A stretch of 64,000 nt of DNA from Alphaproteobacteria bacterium (GTDB lineage Bacteria > Pseudomonadota > Alphaproteobacteria > Rickettsiales > UBA8987), in NCBI GenBank assembly GCA_030429625.1, contig JAUIFA010000001.1, positions 161,306 through 225,305 of the forward strand. The letters run 5' to 3'. Made by a program: the position numbers and the translations under genes. Below, piece by piece: positions 42,909 to 52,521 of the stretch; within the stretch, counting starts at the first letter, position 1; each line of letters starts with the position of its first letter. The notes beneath the pieces are model-generated. The model had not been told where the DNA came from, made no database searches, and worked only from the letters and a program-made list of their open reading frames with translations.

Positions 42909-45900
42909 ATGGGTTTAGGGTCTGCACTAACAACTGCGGTATCAAGCTTAAGAGCCAATCAGGATGCTCTGCATATTACCGCGCAAAACATTGCTAATGC
43001 CAATTCACAAGGCTATATAAGGCGTGAAATCGTACAACAGAATGTTGTGGTTAACGGCATTGCTTCGGGCGTTGAAGTCACAGGTGTTCGCCGTTCGATC
43101 GACAATTTCTTGGTGGTGTCTTCTCGTGAGCAAATGTCTGAGGTTGGTCGAGCACAGGCACGTGCAGAATTCTTCGAAAGGCTTGATTTGTATTTTGGTG
43201 AGCCGGGAGCCAGCAACAGCCTCAACGTTTATACAGACAATTTCTTTTCTGCTTTAACAGATTTGGCCACCAGCCCTGAACAGGCTTCGTTGCGGAACAA
43301 TGCGTTGCAACAGGGCGTAATTTTGGCCAGTGAAGTACAAGAACTTGCGGCCAATCTTGAAGATTCAAGATTTCTTGCCGATCAGGAAATTTCTTCAACC
43401 ATCAACACATTAAATACAAAATTGGATGAGTTGTTTAATATTAATATTGCGATTAAAGAAGCCGCTCTAACCGGTGCGGACAGAACAAGTCTTTATGATA
43501 CCCGAGATACGCTTTTGAATGACGTGGCTGGAATATTGGATGTGGATATCACGTTTGATGAGGCAGGTGCGGTTTCAATCGGTGTGCCAAGCGGTGAGAT
43601 TCTAACGCCAACCGCAAGGTTTCATCTAACCTATAATCAGTTGCCATCAGTACAGAGTCTTTTGGATGAGGATCCTGTCAGCGCGATCAACATTACTTTT
43701 CTTGATGTCGATGGCAACGAAACAGATCAGTCATTGACGTTGGTATCTTCCAGCACAGCAACCAACCAGATTGACAATATTTCCGGTGGCAGGTTGCGTG
43801 GTTTGATTGATATGCGTGATACGGATATCCCTAATATGATTGCACAGCTTAATGAATTTGCTGCCACATTGGCGGATTCGTTTAACGCCATTCATAATGA
43901 TGGGGTGGGATTTCCACCTGCAACAGACTTGACCGGTACGACGTTGCTTGACAGTAATGACGAATATAATTTTTCCGGTACGTTTATGCTGGCTGCGCTC
44001 AATGCAGACGGTTCACCAATGCAGGATCCTTATGATAGTACTCAAGGGTTAGCACCATTGCTTCTGGACCTTAATGCGTTAAATGGTGGCTCAGGGGCAG
44101 GTACTGCTCGCATTCAGGACCTTATTGAAGAGATCAATGAATATTTTGGCCCACCGGATCCTTTGAAAGCAACGGTAGGGGCGCTTGATCATATTAATCT
44201 TGTGTCACGCTCCTCCACTGTTAGCTCAACCCAGGCTTCGGGGTCAATGGTGTTTTCTGGTCAGCCGGGGACAGCAAGCCTTTCTGCAGGTGCGTTTGAC
44301 TTTAGTGGTGGTGCGTTGGCTGCGGGGGACACAATGACCATTGGGGGACATACCTTTATTTTTAAAGATGATGGTCAAGCAAGTTCCGGATTGTATATTG
44401 AGATACAGTCTACCAATGCCGCAACGGTGGCAGAAATTGCCAGCCATCTTAATAAGTCAAGCGTACGCGCAGCCTATGCGGACGTAGACAAGTTTTTATT
44501 TTCGTCTTCTGGACAGTCGCTCAACCTGACCTCTAGGACAGTGGGTGCTGCTAATAATGGTATTGCGCTTTCAGCTGTAGTAGCTGCAGATGTGGCCAAT
44601 GGTTCTCCTACCACGCCTACGGCAGGCGGTGGGGTTGGAACGTCGGATTCCATCACCATAAATGGTGAAACATATACATTTATTCCTGCCAGTGCCAATT
44701 ACACAAGTTTTGGTAATTTTATTGAAATTGGTGCTAATATTGGGGAAACGGTGGATAATATTGCCTCAGTTCTCAATGCATCTACCGATTCTAATCTGAA
44801 TACGGCAACCTATATTTCTAACGGTTTGGGGACATTAACCGTTACTCACGATCAGGGAACAGCGGGCAACTCTTTTTCTTTGGATGCAGATTTTAGTCTG
44901 TCTGGCGGTGTGAGTACGGTGGACATTAACGGCAATGGTGCGCTGCTGGACCCATTGTCAGACAATCTCTCTGGCGGTGGTTTGGCCACAGGTACGTTTG
45001 AGTTTGATCTTGAATTTATGAATGTTTCGGGATCGGATGTCACGTTTGATGTAACCTCTGTTGCCATTGATGGCGGTGCCGATGGTTATACCGGTGCGGC
45101 ATTGCCCGGGGCGTTTACGGATTATACTGCCGTAGCAGGCCAAAGAGCACGTACCACCGATTCGATTGCCATTGACCTGACAAACAGTACGGTTTTAATT
45201 GGTGGGACACACACGATTTCTGTCGGGGTGCAGGTAACGGACGCAGACGGTAATATTTCAACCGAAACCATTGATTTTACCTTCACGGTTCCAGAGACTA
45301 ACGACGACATAATCAACGATCGGTTTGATGTGTCGGGTATATCAGGTGCAGGAGACGGTGTGTTAACGGCTCCAAGTGATAACAGCAGTTTTTTAACGGC
45401 ACAGCTTGTTGATGCCAACGGTGTTCCAGTAGCAGAAGGAGAGGACGGATATTTAAGGATATTTTCCAATCAGACCGACATGGGATTTGCCATTGATGAG
45501 ATGACCAGTAGCGAAGGCGGTTTGGTTACAGATGCCACTACTGCAACCAATCGGGGGCTGTCACATTTCTTTGGTCTTAATGACTTTTTTACTTCGACAG
45601 ACAGTGATAATTTTGCCTATAATTTTCAGGTAAGAGATGAATATATTGCGGATTCAGGTTTGTTGTCTTTGGGCAGTCTAGCATTATCCACACAGCCTTC
45701 AGATCCAGACGCTGATCCTGTATATACCTATGAGGTTGGTGCAGGCAGCAATCAGGTTGTTAGCCGTTTGTCCGATTTAAAATTTACCCGTAATTCATTT
45801 GATTCTGCGGGGGGGTTGCCAAACATCACCACGTCTTTTTCCGGCTACGCAGCAGAGATTATTAACTTCTCGGCATTGTCATCAAACACTGCTTCTCAAG

Positions 45901-46079
45901 ATTTGCAGCAGAATCAGATATTGCTTTCTGCCTTTACGGACAGAATAGAGGCCACAGGTGGAGTGAATTTGGATGAAGAATTGGCCAACACCATTATTTT
46001 CCAGAACAATTACTCTGCGTCTGCGCGCATTGTCAACGTGGTTTCGAGTCTTCTTGAGAAGCTAACCGAAGCATTTTAG
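42909..46079 (+). CDS. flgK: Flagellar hook-associated protein 1, enlarged
   Basis: A 1056-aa FlgK, the first hook–filament junction protein. The N-terminal D0 domain (ALTTAVSSLRANQDALHITA) and the C-terminal helix (FQNNYSASARIVNVVSSLLE) are standard, but the middle is enlarged by roughly 400–500 residues compared with usual FlgK. Inside is a duplicated module, DTMTIGGHTFIFKD… at about residue 470 and DSITINGETYTFIPA… at about 577, resembling flagellin_IN-type inserts, then an Ig-like region rich in Asp, Thr and Val up to about 800. RBS AGGAGG is present. Confidence 0.93.
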   Translation: MGLGSALTTAVSSLRANQDALHITAQNIANANSQGYIRREIVQQNVVVNGIASGVEVTGVRRSIDNFLVVSSREQMSEVGRAQARAEFFERLDLYFGEPGASNSLNVYTDNFFSALTDLATSPEQASLRNNALQQGVILASEVQELAANLEDSRFLADQEISSTINTLNTKLDELFNINIAIKEAALTGADRTSLYDTRDTLLNDVAGILDVDITFDEAGAVSIGVPSGEILTPTARFHLTYNQLPSVQSLLDEDPVSAINITFLDVDGNETDQSLTLVSSSTATNQIDNISGGRLRGLIDMRDTDIPNMIAQLNEFAATLADSFNAIHNDGVGFPPATDLTGTTLLDSNDEYNFSGTFMLAALNADGSPMQDPYDSTQGLAPLLLDLNALNGGSGAGTARIQDLIEEINEYFGPPDPLKATVGALDHINLVSRSSTVSSTQASGSMVFSGQPGTASLSAGAFDFSGGALAAGDTMTIGGHTFIFKDDGQASSGLYIEIQSTNAATVAEIASHLNKSSVRAAYADVDKFLFSSSGQSLNLTSRTVGAANNGIALSAVVAADVANGSPTTPTAGGGVGTSDSITINGETYTFIPASANYTSFGNFIEIGANIGETVDNIASVLNASTDSNLNTATYISNGLGTLTVTHDQGTAGNSFSLDADFSLSGGVSTVDINGNGALLDPLSDNLSGGGLATGTFEFDLEFMNVSGSDVTFDVTSVAIDGGADGYTGAALPGAFTDYTAVAGQRARTTDSIAIDLTNSTVLIGGTHTISVGVQVTDADGNISTETIDFTFTVPETNDDIINDRFDVSGISGAGDGVLTAPSDNSSFLTAQLVDANGVPVAEGEDGYLRIFSNQTDMGFAIDEMTSSEGGLVTDATTATNRGLSHFFGLNDFFTSTDSDNFAYNFQVRDEYIADSGLLSLGSLALSTQPSDPDADPVYTYEVGAGSNQVVSRLSDLKFTRNSFDSAGGLPNITTSFSGYAAEIINFSALSSNTASQDLQQNQILLSAFTDRIEATGGVNLDEELANTIIFQNNYSASARIVNVVSSLLEKLTEAF

Positions 46080-46088
46080 GGGTATATT

Positions 46089-46994
46089 ATGGTAGGCAGA
46101 GTCAGTACGTACGCAATTCATAACCAGTCGGTAGGGGATTTTTCAAGACTACAGGCCGAATTGGCAAAGTTGCAGCAACAAATTTCTAGCGGCAGAAAGG
46201 CTTCAACATTTGCTGAATTGGGCACGAGTTTAACAACGGTGGTCAATCTGGAGGCATCTATCACTTCGGCCAATAAGTTTGTCGACAGTAACAATCGTAT
46301 TATTTCAAGGCTCGGCCTGATGGAGTCATCGGTGACTCAGCTGCAAGACATGGCGGCGGATTTGATGAGTAAAATGCCTCTTGAGCTTGGCAGCAGTGGT
46401 GAGGATTTTAATATCACTGAGTTTTCTCAAAATGCACTGGAGCAGGTGCGTGATTTGCTAAATACCAAAGAGGCAGGGCGCTCCCTTTTTGCCGGCGGTA
46501 AAACAAACATCAATCCGGTTGGCGATTTACGGTATGTCACTAATGTTTTAGACGGGAACGCTACGGCCAATTATTATCAGGGCGACGATCAGGTTTTTTC
46601 TACCAATGCCAGTGAAAACTTATCCGTGGAATATGGTATCAAAGCCAATGATCAGGCCTTTCAAGACCTGATTGCTGCGTACCATAAAATAATGGATTAT
46701 GAGGCATCAGGTACAGATGCCGATTACGAGGAAGCCTATGGTTTTGTCCAATCGGCCGTTGCAGGGCTCAATGCAATGCGTTCAAGTATAGGCTTGGATA
46801 TGGGTGCTTTAGAAGATTCAAACGCACAGCATGAGGCTACGTCTGCGTTGTTGACCGACTCTCTCAACGATGAAATCGGAGTGGATTTGGTGGAGGCAAC
46901 AATAAAGTCTTCTTTAACGGAGGCCACATTGACCGCAACCTTGCAAACCTTTTCTCGAATAAGCCAACTGACATTGTCTGATTTCATCCGTTAG
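46089..46994 (+). CDS. flgL: Flagellar hook-associated protein 3
   Basis: A 301-aa FlgL, linking FlgK to the filament. It has a flagellin-like N-terminal helix (SVGDFSRLQAELAKLQQQISSGRKAST) and a C-terminal helical segment LVEATIKSSLTEATLTATLQTFSRISQLTLSDFI. It lies nine bases after flgK. No further flagellin gene follows in the window. Confidence 0.93.
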   Translation: MVGRVSTYAIHNQSVGDFSRLQAELAKLQQQISSGRKASTFAELGTSLTTVVNLEASITSANKFVDSNNRIISRLGLMESSVTQLQDMAADLMSKMPLELGSSGEDFNITEFSQNALEQVRDLLNTKEAGRSLFAGGKTNINPVGDLRYVTNVLDGNATANYYQGDDQVFSTNASENLSVEYGIKANDQAFQDLIAAYHKIMDYEASGTDADYEEAYGFVQSAVAGLNAMRSSIGLDMGALEDSNAQHEATSALLTDSLNDEIGVDLVEATIKSSLTEATLTATLQTFSRISQLTLSDFIR

Positions 46995-47069
46995 TTGGGA
47001 ATTAGAAGGTTTTTAGATGGGCAAAGAAAGAAAAATTTATTGTTTAAATATAAGTGGGGAAATGATAAG

Positions 47070-47594
47070 ATGTACACAAGAGCTGAGGTTACGGAAGAAT
47101 CTTTTGATGTTGCAAGAACAAGGTTATTAAACATGTCAGCAGTCGAGGAAAACATAAGCAGTGAAGTGATCAAAATAAGAAGCCGTTTTGGCGAAGTGGC
47201 CATTCATCTTGAGAATGCTATCTTTTTTCCCCAAGGGTTGTTGGGATTGCCGGATAACTTGCATTTTGGCCTCACCGAAATCCCTAAAGAAAATATGGGG
47301 CAGTTTAAGTTGTTACAGTGTTTGAACGACCATGACTTGTCTTTTGTGGTATTGCCGTTGGACATCGACAATATCCTCATTGACAAGGAAGACATTCAGG
47401 ATTGTTGCCGTCAGGTCAATATTGCGGAAGAAAATCTGGCCATTCTATTGATTATTTCGGTACAACGTTCACCTGATGGGGTAAGAATTACCGCCAATGT
47501 GCGTGCGCCTATTTTAATTGATGTGCAAGACAGAGCTGCCATTCAATTTGTTTTTTCAAATAGTAAGTATAATATTTGCCATCCAATGGCTTAG
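47070..47594 (+). CDS. fliW: Flagellar assembly factor FliW
   Basis: A 174-aa FliW. The core reads IKIRSRFGEVAIHLENAIFFPQGLLGLPD, a FliW hallmark, followed by the LLQCLNDHDLSFVVLPLD strand and a C-terminal RAPILIDVQDRAAIQFVF. FliW binds CsrA and flagellin to balance flagellin translation. The ATG at 47070, ten bases after GGGGA, fits family starts better than the TTG at 46995. Usually csrA is the next gene; here the next gene is fliB instead. Confidence 0.88.
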   Translation: MYTRAEVTEESFDVARTRLLNMSAVEENISSEVIKIRSRFGEVAIHLENAIFFPQGLLGLPDNLHFGLTEIPKENMGQFKLLQCLNDHDLSFVVLPLDIDNILIDKEDIQDCCRQVNIAEENLAILLIISVQRSPDGVRITANVRAPILIDVQDRAAIQFVFSNSKYNICHPMA

Positions 47595-47636
47595 CCGTTA
47601 TATTGTAATTTTACGAATTAAATTTAAGATAGTAGC

Positions 47637-48809
47637 ATGTCAGAGATAAAGCGATATGCATTTCTAGACTCATTTTCTTGCATAGGAGCAGAATGTGAGG
47701 ATACGTGCTGTAAGGGCTGGGGTATGCAGGTGGATCAGGGTACGATCACCCGCTATGAAAAAGATGCCCCTGAGCTTTTGGAGAGTGTCACATCCGGAGA
47801 GGCAGAAAATATCATGAAACGCAACCCTAAGACGGGGTATTGTGTGCGTTTTGACGATGGTTTATGTTCCATTCACCGTGAAAGGGGCGATGCGTTTCTG
47901 GGTGATGCCTGTCACTTTTTCCCTAGAATTACACGTAGAATCGGCGAGGAAGTCATTATGTCCGCGTCTATTTCCTGCCCTGAGATAGTCCGTATTATTT
48001 TAAACAGTGATGCGCCGTTTAAAGTTGAGAACAGGAGCATAGATCGTCAGCCTTATACATTGAAAAATTATTTACCAGAGGGATTGGAAGAGGGGCATGG
48101 TCAGGAAATCATTAGTGCTCTGATGGACATGGTAGAAGAGGCGCCCAACGCTGAGCGTGCCATGGCGCGTATTGTTATCATTGCCAAATCATTGGAAACA
48201 TTTGAGCCAGAAAAATGGCATGAAGTTGTCCCGTTTCTTATCAAAATGGCCGATAGCAGGCTTCTGCCACCACAAAAGAACCAGAACGACCCCTATTTCT
48301 TATTGCAAACATTATGGGCATTGATTCACGCTTCAGGAAACACAAAACGGCCGCGTATGGAAGAAGTATTTGAACGGATGGAAAAAGCTCTAGGTATGAT
48401 AATTGATCGCTCTAGCCTCGATATTATGCTTAATGTTGGGCAGGAAGACTATCCACAAATTCTAAGCAAAAAGTGGGATATTTCTGCGCGGGAGGAAAGT
48501 GATAAAATTTTAAAACGTTGGATGCAGGCACAGCTGAGTATGGCAGGATTTCCGTTTGCTGGCTTTGGCAAAACATTATACGATCGGGCCGTTATCATGG
48601 CGGTACGGTTTGCCACCACAAAACTGGCTTTAATGTGTCACATGCAAGAAGATGGAAATAGGGCAGAGGACGCAGCAGTAGTAAAAATTATACAAACCAT
48701 TTCACGTTTTATGGATCATCTTGCAGATCCGGAACTTTCCATTAATCTTTACACAGATGCTGGTTGGATGCACGATGCGCGCTTACGGGCTTTGGTGGGG
48801 GACAGTTAG
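47637..48809 (+). CDS. fliB: Flagellin lysine-N-methylase FliB
   Basis: A 390-aa FliB-family protein, which methylates lysines in flagellin using SAM and an iron–sulfur site. The diagnostic cysteines are visible: FSCIGAECEDTCCKGW near the N-terminus and LCSIHRERGDAFLGDACHFFPR, followed by SASISCPEI. The rest is helical. Its place after flgK–flgL–fliW and before a glycosyltransferase points to flagellin modification. The flagellin gene itself lies elsewhere. Confidence 0.85.
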   Translation: MSEIKRYAFLDSFSCIGAECEDTCCKGWGMQVDQGTITRYEKDAPELLESVTSGEAENIMKRNPKTGYCVRFDDGLCSIHRERGDAFLGDACHFFPRITRRIGEEVIMSASISCPEIVRIILNSDAPFKVENRSIDRQPYTLKNYLPEGLEEGHGQEIISALMDMVEEAPNAERAMARIVIIAKSLETFEPEKWHEVVPFLIKMADSRLLPPQKNQNDPYFLLQTLWALIHASGNTKRPRMEEVFERMEKALGMIIDRSSLDIMLNVGQEDYPQILSKKWDISAREESDKILKRWMQAQLSMAGFPFAGFGKTLYDRAVIMAVRFATTKLALMCHMQEDGNRAEDAAVVKIIQTISRFMDHLADPELSINLYTDAGWMHDARLRALVGDS

Positions 48810-50608
48810 TGGAGAATATTGAGAAAGTTTATGTCCAAGCTACCCAACTTCATGAAAAGGGGCAGTTGGCTCAGGCCTTTGCTCTGTATAAACAAGTTAT
48901 TGCGCTTAAGCCAAACCATGCCGACGCGTTGCACCGTATCGGGGTGATTTTTCATCAGAATGGGCAACATCATCAAGCCGTAGCCTGCATCGGTAAGGCC
49001 ATTGAAATTGGGCCGGATAAGGCAGAATATCACTGCAATTTAGGCAGTTGCTTTATCCATTTGCAAAAACCTAAAGAAGCCGAAGGGCAATATAAAATTG
49101 CTCTGAGCCTTGATCCCAAAAGTGCCAGTGTCTACCAAAATATGGGTGTGTTGATGCATCAGCAAGACCGTTATAATGATGAGATTGCCAGTTATGCCAA
49201 GGGCAGAAAATTTCATCCCAATAACATCAAACTGCTCAATGAATTGGTCAAAACCAAGAAAGATGCCTGCGATTGGGATGAGTTGGACGCGTTGAATAAA
49301 CAGCTTCAAAAAGAAATCAAGAAGGAAATAAAAACCACCGGAAAAACCACTGCCACCGCCTTTCATATGCTTTACACATTTGATAGTTTTAAGGACCAGT
49401 ATTACTTTGCCAAGGCCTATGCTAAGGGTAGGTTTACACCGTTAAAGACACTAAGAGACCAGTTGGCTTTTTCCTATCATCCTCGTAAAGGAGAAAAAAT
49501 CCGTATTGGCTATGTTTGTTCGGATTTTGGCAACCATCCTACCGGACATTTGATGCGTACCATGTTTGAGCATCACAATCGTGATCGGTTTGAGATTTTT
49601 GCCTATTCGTTGAATAAGGACGATGGCAGTGATTATTATAAAAACATTTCGCAAAGTGCAGACCATTTTGTGGAGTTATTTGGTATGTCTATTCCGGACA
49701 AGGCCAAGCGGATAAATGCGGATAAGATTGATATTTTGCTCGATGTGATGGGCTATATCCAAAATTCGCAAAGTGAGATCTTTGCTCTCAGGCCTGCCCC
49801 GATTCAGGTCAGTTTTCTAGCCTATCCGGGGACGATGGGCGCGGAATTTATTGATTATCTGGTGACCGATTCGCAGGTGGTGCATCTGGGAGAGGAAAAA
49901 TATTTCACCGAGAAATTATTAAAGATGCCCGACAGTTATTTTGTCACCGACAATCAGCAAAAAATATCAGACGATGTGCCGAGCCGGGCAGAATGTGGTT
50001 TGCCGGAAGAGGGCTTTGTTTTTGCCTGTTTTAATAAGCCCTATAAAATTACTGCCCAGATGTTTGATCTTTGGGCACAGATTTTAAAACAAGTGCCAGA
50101 TTCAGTGCTGTGGTTGTTTAGCAATATAAAAGATTGTGAAGATAATTTAAAGAAAGAGGCAGAAAAACGTGGTTTTGCGGATCGGTTGGTATTTGCTAAA
50201 CGGGAAGAAAAATCCCAACATCTGGCACGTCATGCGTTGGCAGATATGTTTTTGGATTGTTTTGAAATCAATGCTCATACTACGGCCATTGATGCGCTTT
50301 GGGCGGGTTTGCCGGTGTTAACCAAGCCGGGGAATTCCATTATTTCCCGTGCTTCGGCAAGCATCATCAATGCCATGGGGATGGAAAATTGGGTGGTTAC
50401 TTCAAATGAGGAATATGTCGAAAAAGCAGTGTATTATGCCACCAATCCAACCAAACTATCTGCTGAGAAGAAAAAGCTAAAGACGTTAAAAAACAAAACT
50501 GCCTTGTTTGATACGGCAAAATACGTTAAATCACTTGAAGAAGGTTTCTTACAAGCGTATGAACAATATAAAGAAAGCCAGCCACCAAAGGAGATTAATG
50601 TCATATGA
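48809..50608 (+). CDS. TPR O-GlcNAc-transferase-like glycosyltransferase
   Basis: A 599-aa GT41-type enzyme with three or four N-terminal TPR repeats (residues 1–140; for example AEYHCNLGSCFIHLQKPKEA) and an OGT catalytic region. Landmarks are YVCSDFGNHPTGHLMR with the catalytic-side histidine, SFLAYPGTMGAEFIDYLVTD, FNKPYKITAQMFDLWAQILK and NAHTTAIDALWAGLPVLT. Bacterial members of this group glycosylate flagellin or other surface proteins. The GTG start overlaps the fliB stop (TAGTG), so it is coupled; an ATG at 48764 inside fliB is the alternative. Confidence 0.85.
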   Translation: MENIEKVYVQATQLHEKGQLAQAFALYKQVIALKPNHADALHRIGVIFHQNGQHHQAVACIGKAIEIGPDKAEYHCNLGSCFIHLQKPKEAEGQYKIALSLDPKSASVYQNMGVLMHQQDRYNDEIASYAKGRKFHPNNIKLLNELVKTKKDACDWDELDALNKQLQKEIKKEIKTTGKTTATAFHMLYTFDSFKDQYYFAKAYAKGRFTPLKTLRDQLAFSYHPRKGEKIRIGYVCSDFGNHPTGHLMRTMFEHHNRDRFEIFAYSLNKDDGSDYYKNISQSADHFVELFGMSIPDKAKRINADKIDILLDVMGYIQNSQSEIFALRPAPIQVSFLAYPGTMGAEFIDYLVTDSQVVHLGEEKYFTEKLLKMPDSYFVTDNQQKISDDVPSRAECGLPEEGFVFACFNKPYKITAQMFDLWAQILKQVPDSVLWLFSNIKDCEDNLKKEAEKRGFADRLVFAKREEKSQHLARHALADMFLDCFEINAHTTAIDALWAGLPVLTKPGNSIISRASASIINAMGMENWVVTSNEEYVEKAVYYATNPTKLSAEKKKLKTLKNKTALFDTAKYVKSLEEGFLQAYEQYKESQPPKEINVI

Positions 50609-50907
50609 TGGTGTCCAACCCATTATTTTATCTGATTTATATCGTCATTGAGGTCTATACTTATTTGCTTGTGGCCTATGTAATTATTAGCTGGCTCATT
50701 GCGTTTGAGGTGATTAATCGTCACAGTCAATTTGTACAACAGATCAGCTATGCGTTGCATCGCCTTTTTGAACCGGTGTTGAAGCGCATCCGTCCTCACA
50801 TGCCGGATTTAGGTGGCATAGACCTTTCTGTGTTGGTGTTGTTCATTGGTGTTCAGGTGGTGGCCTATACGGTACGCTGGGTAGAATATAACCTTGCTCA
50901 AATGTGA
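50605..50907 (+). CDS. YggT family membrane protein
   Basis: A 100-aa protein with two membrane helices, the second framed by the family motif PVLKRIRPHMPDLGGIDLSVLVLFIGVQV (Pro/Arg/Pro then GGIDLSP-type). YggT proteins are conserved inner-membrane proteins, linked in places to osmotic response and cell division. It overlaps the OGT gene by four bases (ATGA) and the next gene by four bases. Confidence 0.85.
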   Translation: MMVSNPLFYLIYIVIEVYTYLLVAYVIISWLIAFEVINRHSQFVQQISYALHRLFEPVLKRIRPHMPDLGGIDLSVLVLFIGVQVVAYTVRWVEYNLAQM

Positions 50908-51212
50908 TGCGTTTTTTTAAAGAGCATAAATCAGGGGTGGTTATTAGCATTAAAGTAATTCCTGCGAGTTCAAAAAATATGATAGAAGGCGTATGTGAAG
51001 ACGCAGACGGTCAGGAATATCTCAGAATCAAAGTCACCGAAGTCCCTGAAAAAGGCAAGGCAAACAAACTGGTGTTAAAATTATTAGCCAAAGAATGGGG
51101 GTTCGCACCCTCAAGCCTAGAAATTATCTCTAAACCAACCAACAAACACAAATCCATCCTTGTTTATGGTGACACACAGGAGATTCTAAATTTCTTAGAT
51201 GAGATGTATTAA
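50904..51212 (+). CDS. DUF167/YggU family protein
   Basis: A 102-aa UPF0235/YggU-like protein with the signature VISIKVIPASSKNMIEG and LRIKVTEVPEKGKANKLVLKLLAKEWG, in which the GKAN loop is characteristic. The fold is a small alpha/beta sandwich without a known activity. yggT–yggU order is conserved widely. Its last four bases overlap the convergent smr gene. Confidence 0.85.
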   Translation: MMRFFKEHKSGVVISIKVIPASSKNMIEGVCEDADGQEYLRIKVTEVPEKGKANKLVLKLLAKEWGFAPSSLEIISKPTNKHKSILVYGDTQEILNFLDEMY

Positions 51213-51745
51213 CGTTTCCGGCGCAGCAAAACATAGACCGCACCCTGACCGCCATCTTTGGGCAAGGCGTGACAGAACATCAAGATAAAAGGGCGGACTT
51301 CTGGCAGGTTAAGCCAGTTGGGGAGGTTGCTGTAGAGTGCTCCATAATTTCCCTGTTTGTCCTTACCCTTGCCGGTGACAATGCATACACAGCGCCAATC
51401 ATTGATATAGCTATTGCGGATAAATTCGATGGTTTTTTTGATGGCGGGTTCTTGATAATAGCCATGCAGATCAAGTGTCGCATCAAGGGCTATTTTGCCC
51501 GTACGTAGTTTTTTAGCCAAATTGCCGTCGACAAAAGACGAATCGTTTAGGGCTAGCTCAGGATAATTCTTTGCATCAACATATTCTAGATTAAGTTGGG
51601 TGGTATTATTTGTCTTGGAAGATTTTCCTGCGGTGTGGGTTTTTATCAGCGCGTCTGGGCTGATGATTTTTTTATTTTTTAGTGGTTGCACATCGCCAAC
51701 TTCCTGTTGCCAATCACTGTCACTATGTTGATTATCATCTTCCAC
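51209..51745 (-). CDS. Smr-domain protein
   Basis: A 178-aa protein with a disordered polar N-terminus and a C-terminal Smr domain (about residues 85–178). The domain shows LDLHGYYQEPA (the LDLHG motif), CIVTGKGKDKQGNYGALYSN (the H/TGKG motif) and VYVLLRRKR at the end. Smr domains act as DNA- or RNA-binding nucleases in MutS2 relatives and in E. coli SmrB, which cleaves mRNA at collided ribosomes. Alphaproteobacterial stand-alone members are common but not characterised in detail. The start overlaps the moeB-like gene by 11 bases. Confidence 0.83.
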   Translation of the reverse strand: MEDDNQHSDSDWQQEVGDVQPLKNKKIISPDALIKTHTAGKSSKTNNTTQLNLEYVDAKNYPELALNDSSFVDGNLAKKLRTGKIALDATLDLHGYYQEPAIKKTIEFIRNSYINDWRCVCIVTGKGKDKQGNYGALYSNLPNWLNLPEVRPFILMFCHALPKDGGQGAVYVLLRRKR

Positions 51746-52472
51746 AAATTTTACATTCAGAGTCGGGCGTTAGAGAAATCTTCCGGCTAGTGGCCGCAAG
51801 TCCATCATAGAGTAGCATAGATCCGGCCAAACTGCCAATGCCAATAATTTCTTTGATAATTTCCGTTGCCTGCATCGCTCCCATTGTACCGGCAACACTG
51901 CCAAGAATTCCTGCCTCAGAACAATTGGGCATTGTGCCTTCCGGTGGAATGTCGCCATAGATACAGCGATAGCAGGGGGCATTGGGTTTAAACACATAAA
52001 GATGACCTTCAAAGCGGTGAATAGCCGCAGAAACCAGAATCTTGCCGGCCTTTATAACCGTATCATTAAGTAGAAAACGGGTTTCAAAATTATCACTCCC
52101 ATCAACGATGATGTCATAGTCAGCAATAATTTGAACAATATTCTGCGCATCAAGACGCTGATCGTAACAGGTGATGTTAATCTCAGGATTAAGGTCAAGC
52201 AGAGCTTCTTTGGCACTTTCGGCTTTGCTCTGCCCGATGTCCGATGTTTCAAAAAGAATCTGGCGCTGTAAATTGGAAAGATCCACCACATCACCATCAA
52301 TGATGCCAAGATTTCCTACTCCGCTAGCAGCCAGATACAGAAGAACAGGCGAGCCTAAACCACCCGCACCAACTACCAGAACCCGTGCGTTGAGCAATTT
52401 TTGTTGCCCTTCTTCGCCCACTTCCGGAAGAATGATATTACGCGAATAACGCCGTTTTTGGTCGTGAAGCAT
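51735..52472 (-). CDS. moeB: MoeB/ThiF-type adenylyltransferase
   Basis: A 245-aa E1-like enzyme that adenylates the C-terminal glycine of a ubiquitin-fold sulfur carrier (MoaD or ThiS). ATP-binding VVGAGGLGSPVLLYLAASG is at the N-terminal Rossmann fold, SQKRLDAQNI and the DGSDNFETRFLLND motif follow, and zinc is bound by CYRCIYG together with the terminal CKICGR. Without a rhodanese domain it is closer to MoeB than to MOCS3. The ATG at 52472 follows GAGG; the longer GTG reading to 52496 is less likely. It is followed directly by smr. Confidence 0.85.
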   Translation of the reverse strand: MLHDQKRRYSRNIILPEVGEEGQQKLLNARVLVVGAGGLGSPVLLYLAASGVGNLGIIDGDVVDLSNLQRQILFETSDIGQSKAESAKEALLDLNPEINITCYDQRLDAQNIVQIIADYDIIVDGSDNFETRFLLNDTVIKAGKILVSAAIHRFEGHLYVFKPNAPCYRCIYGDIPPEGTMPNCSEAGILGSVAGTMGAMQATEIIKEIIGIGSLAGSMLLYDGLAATSRKISLTPDSECKICGR

Positions 52473-52521
52473 ACGGTTTGCCTCGCAAAGCAACACTAGA
52501 TTTTAAAATCCGGCAACCTGA

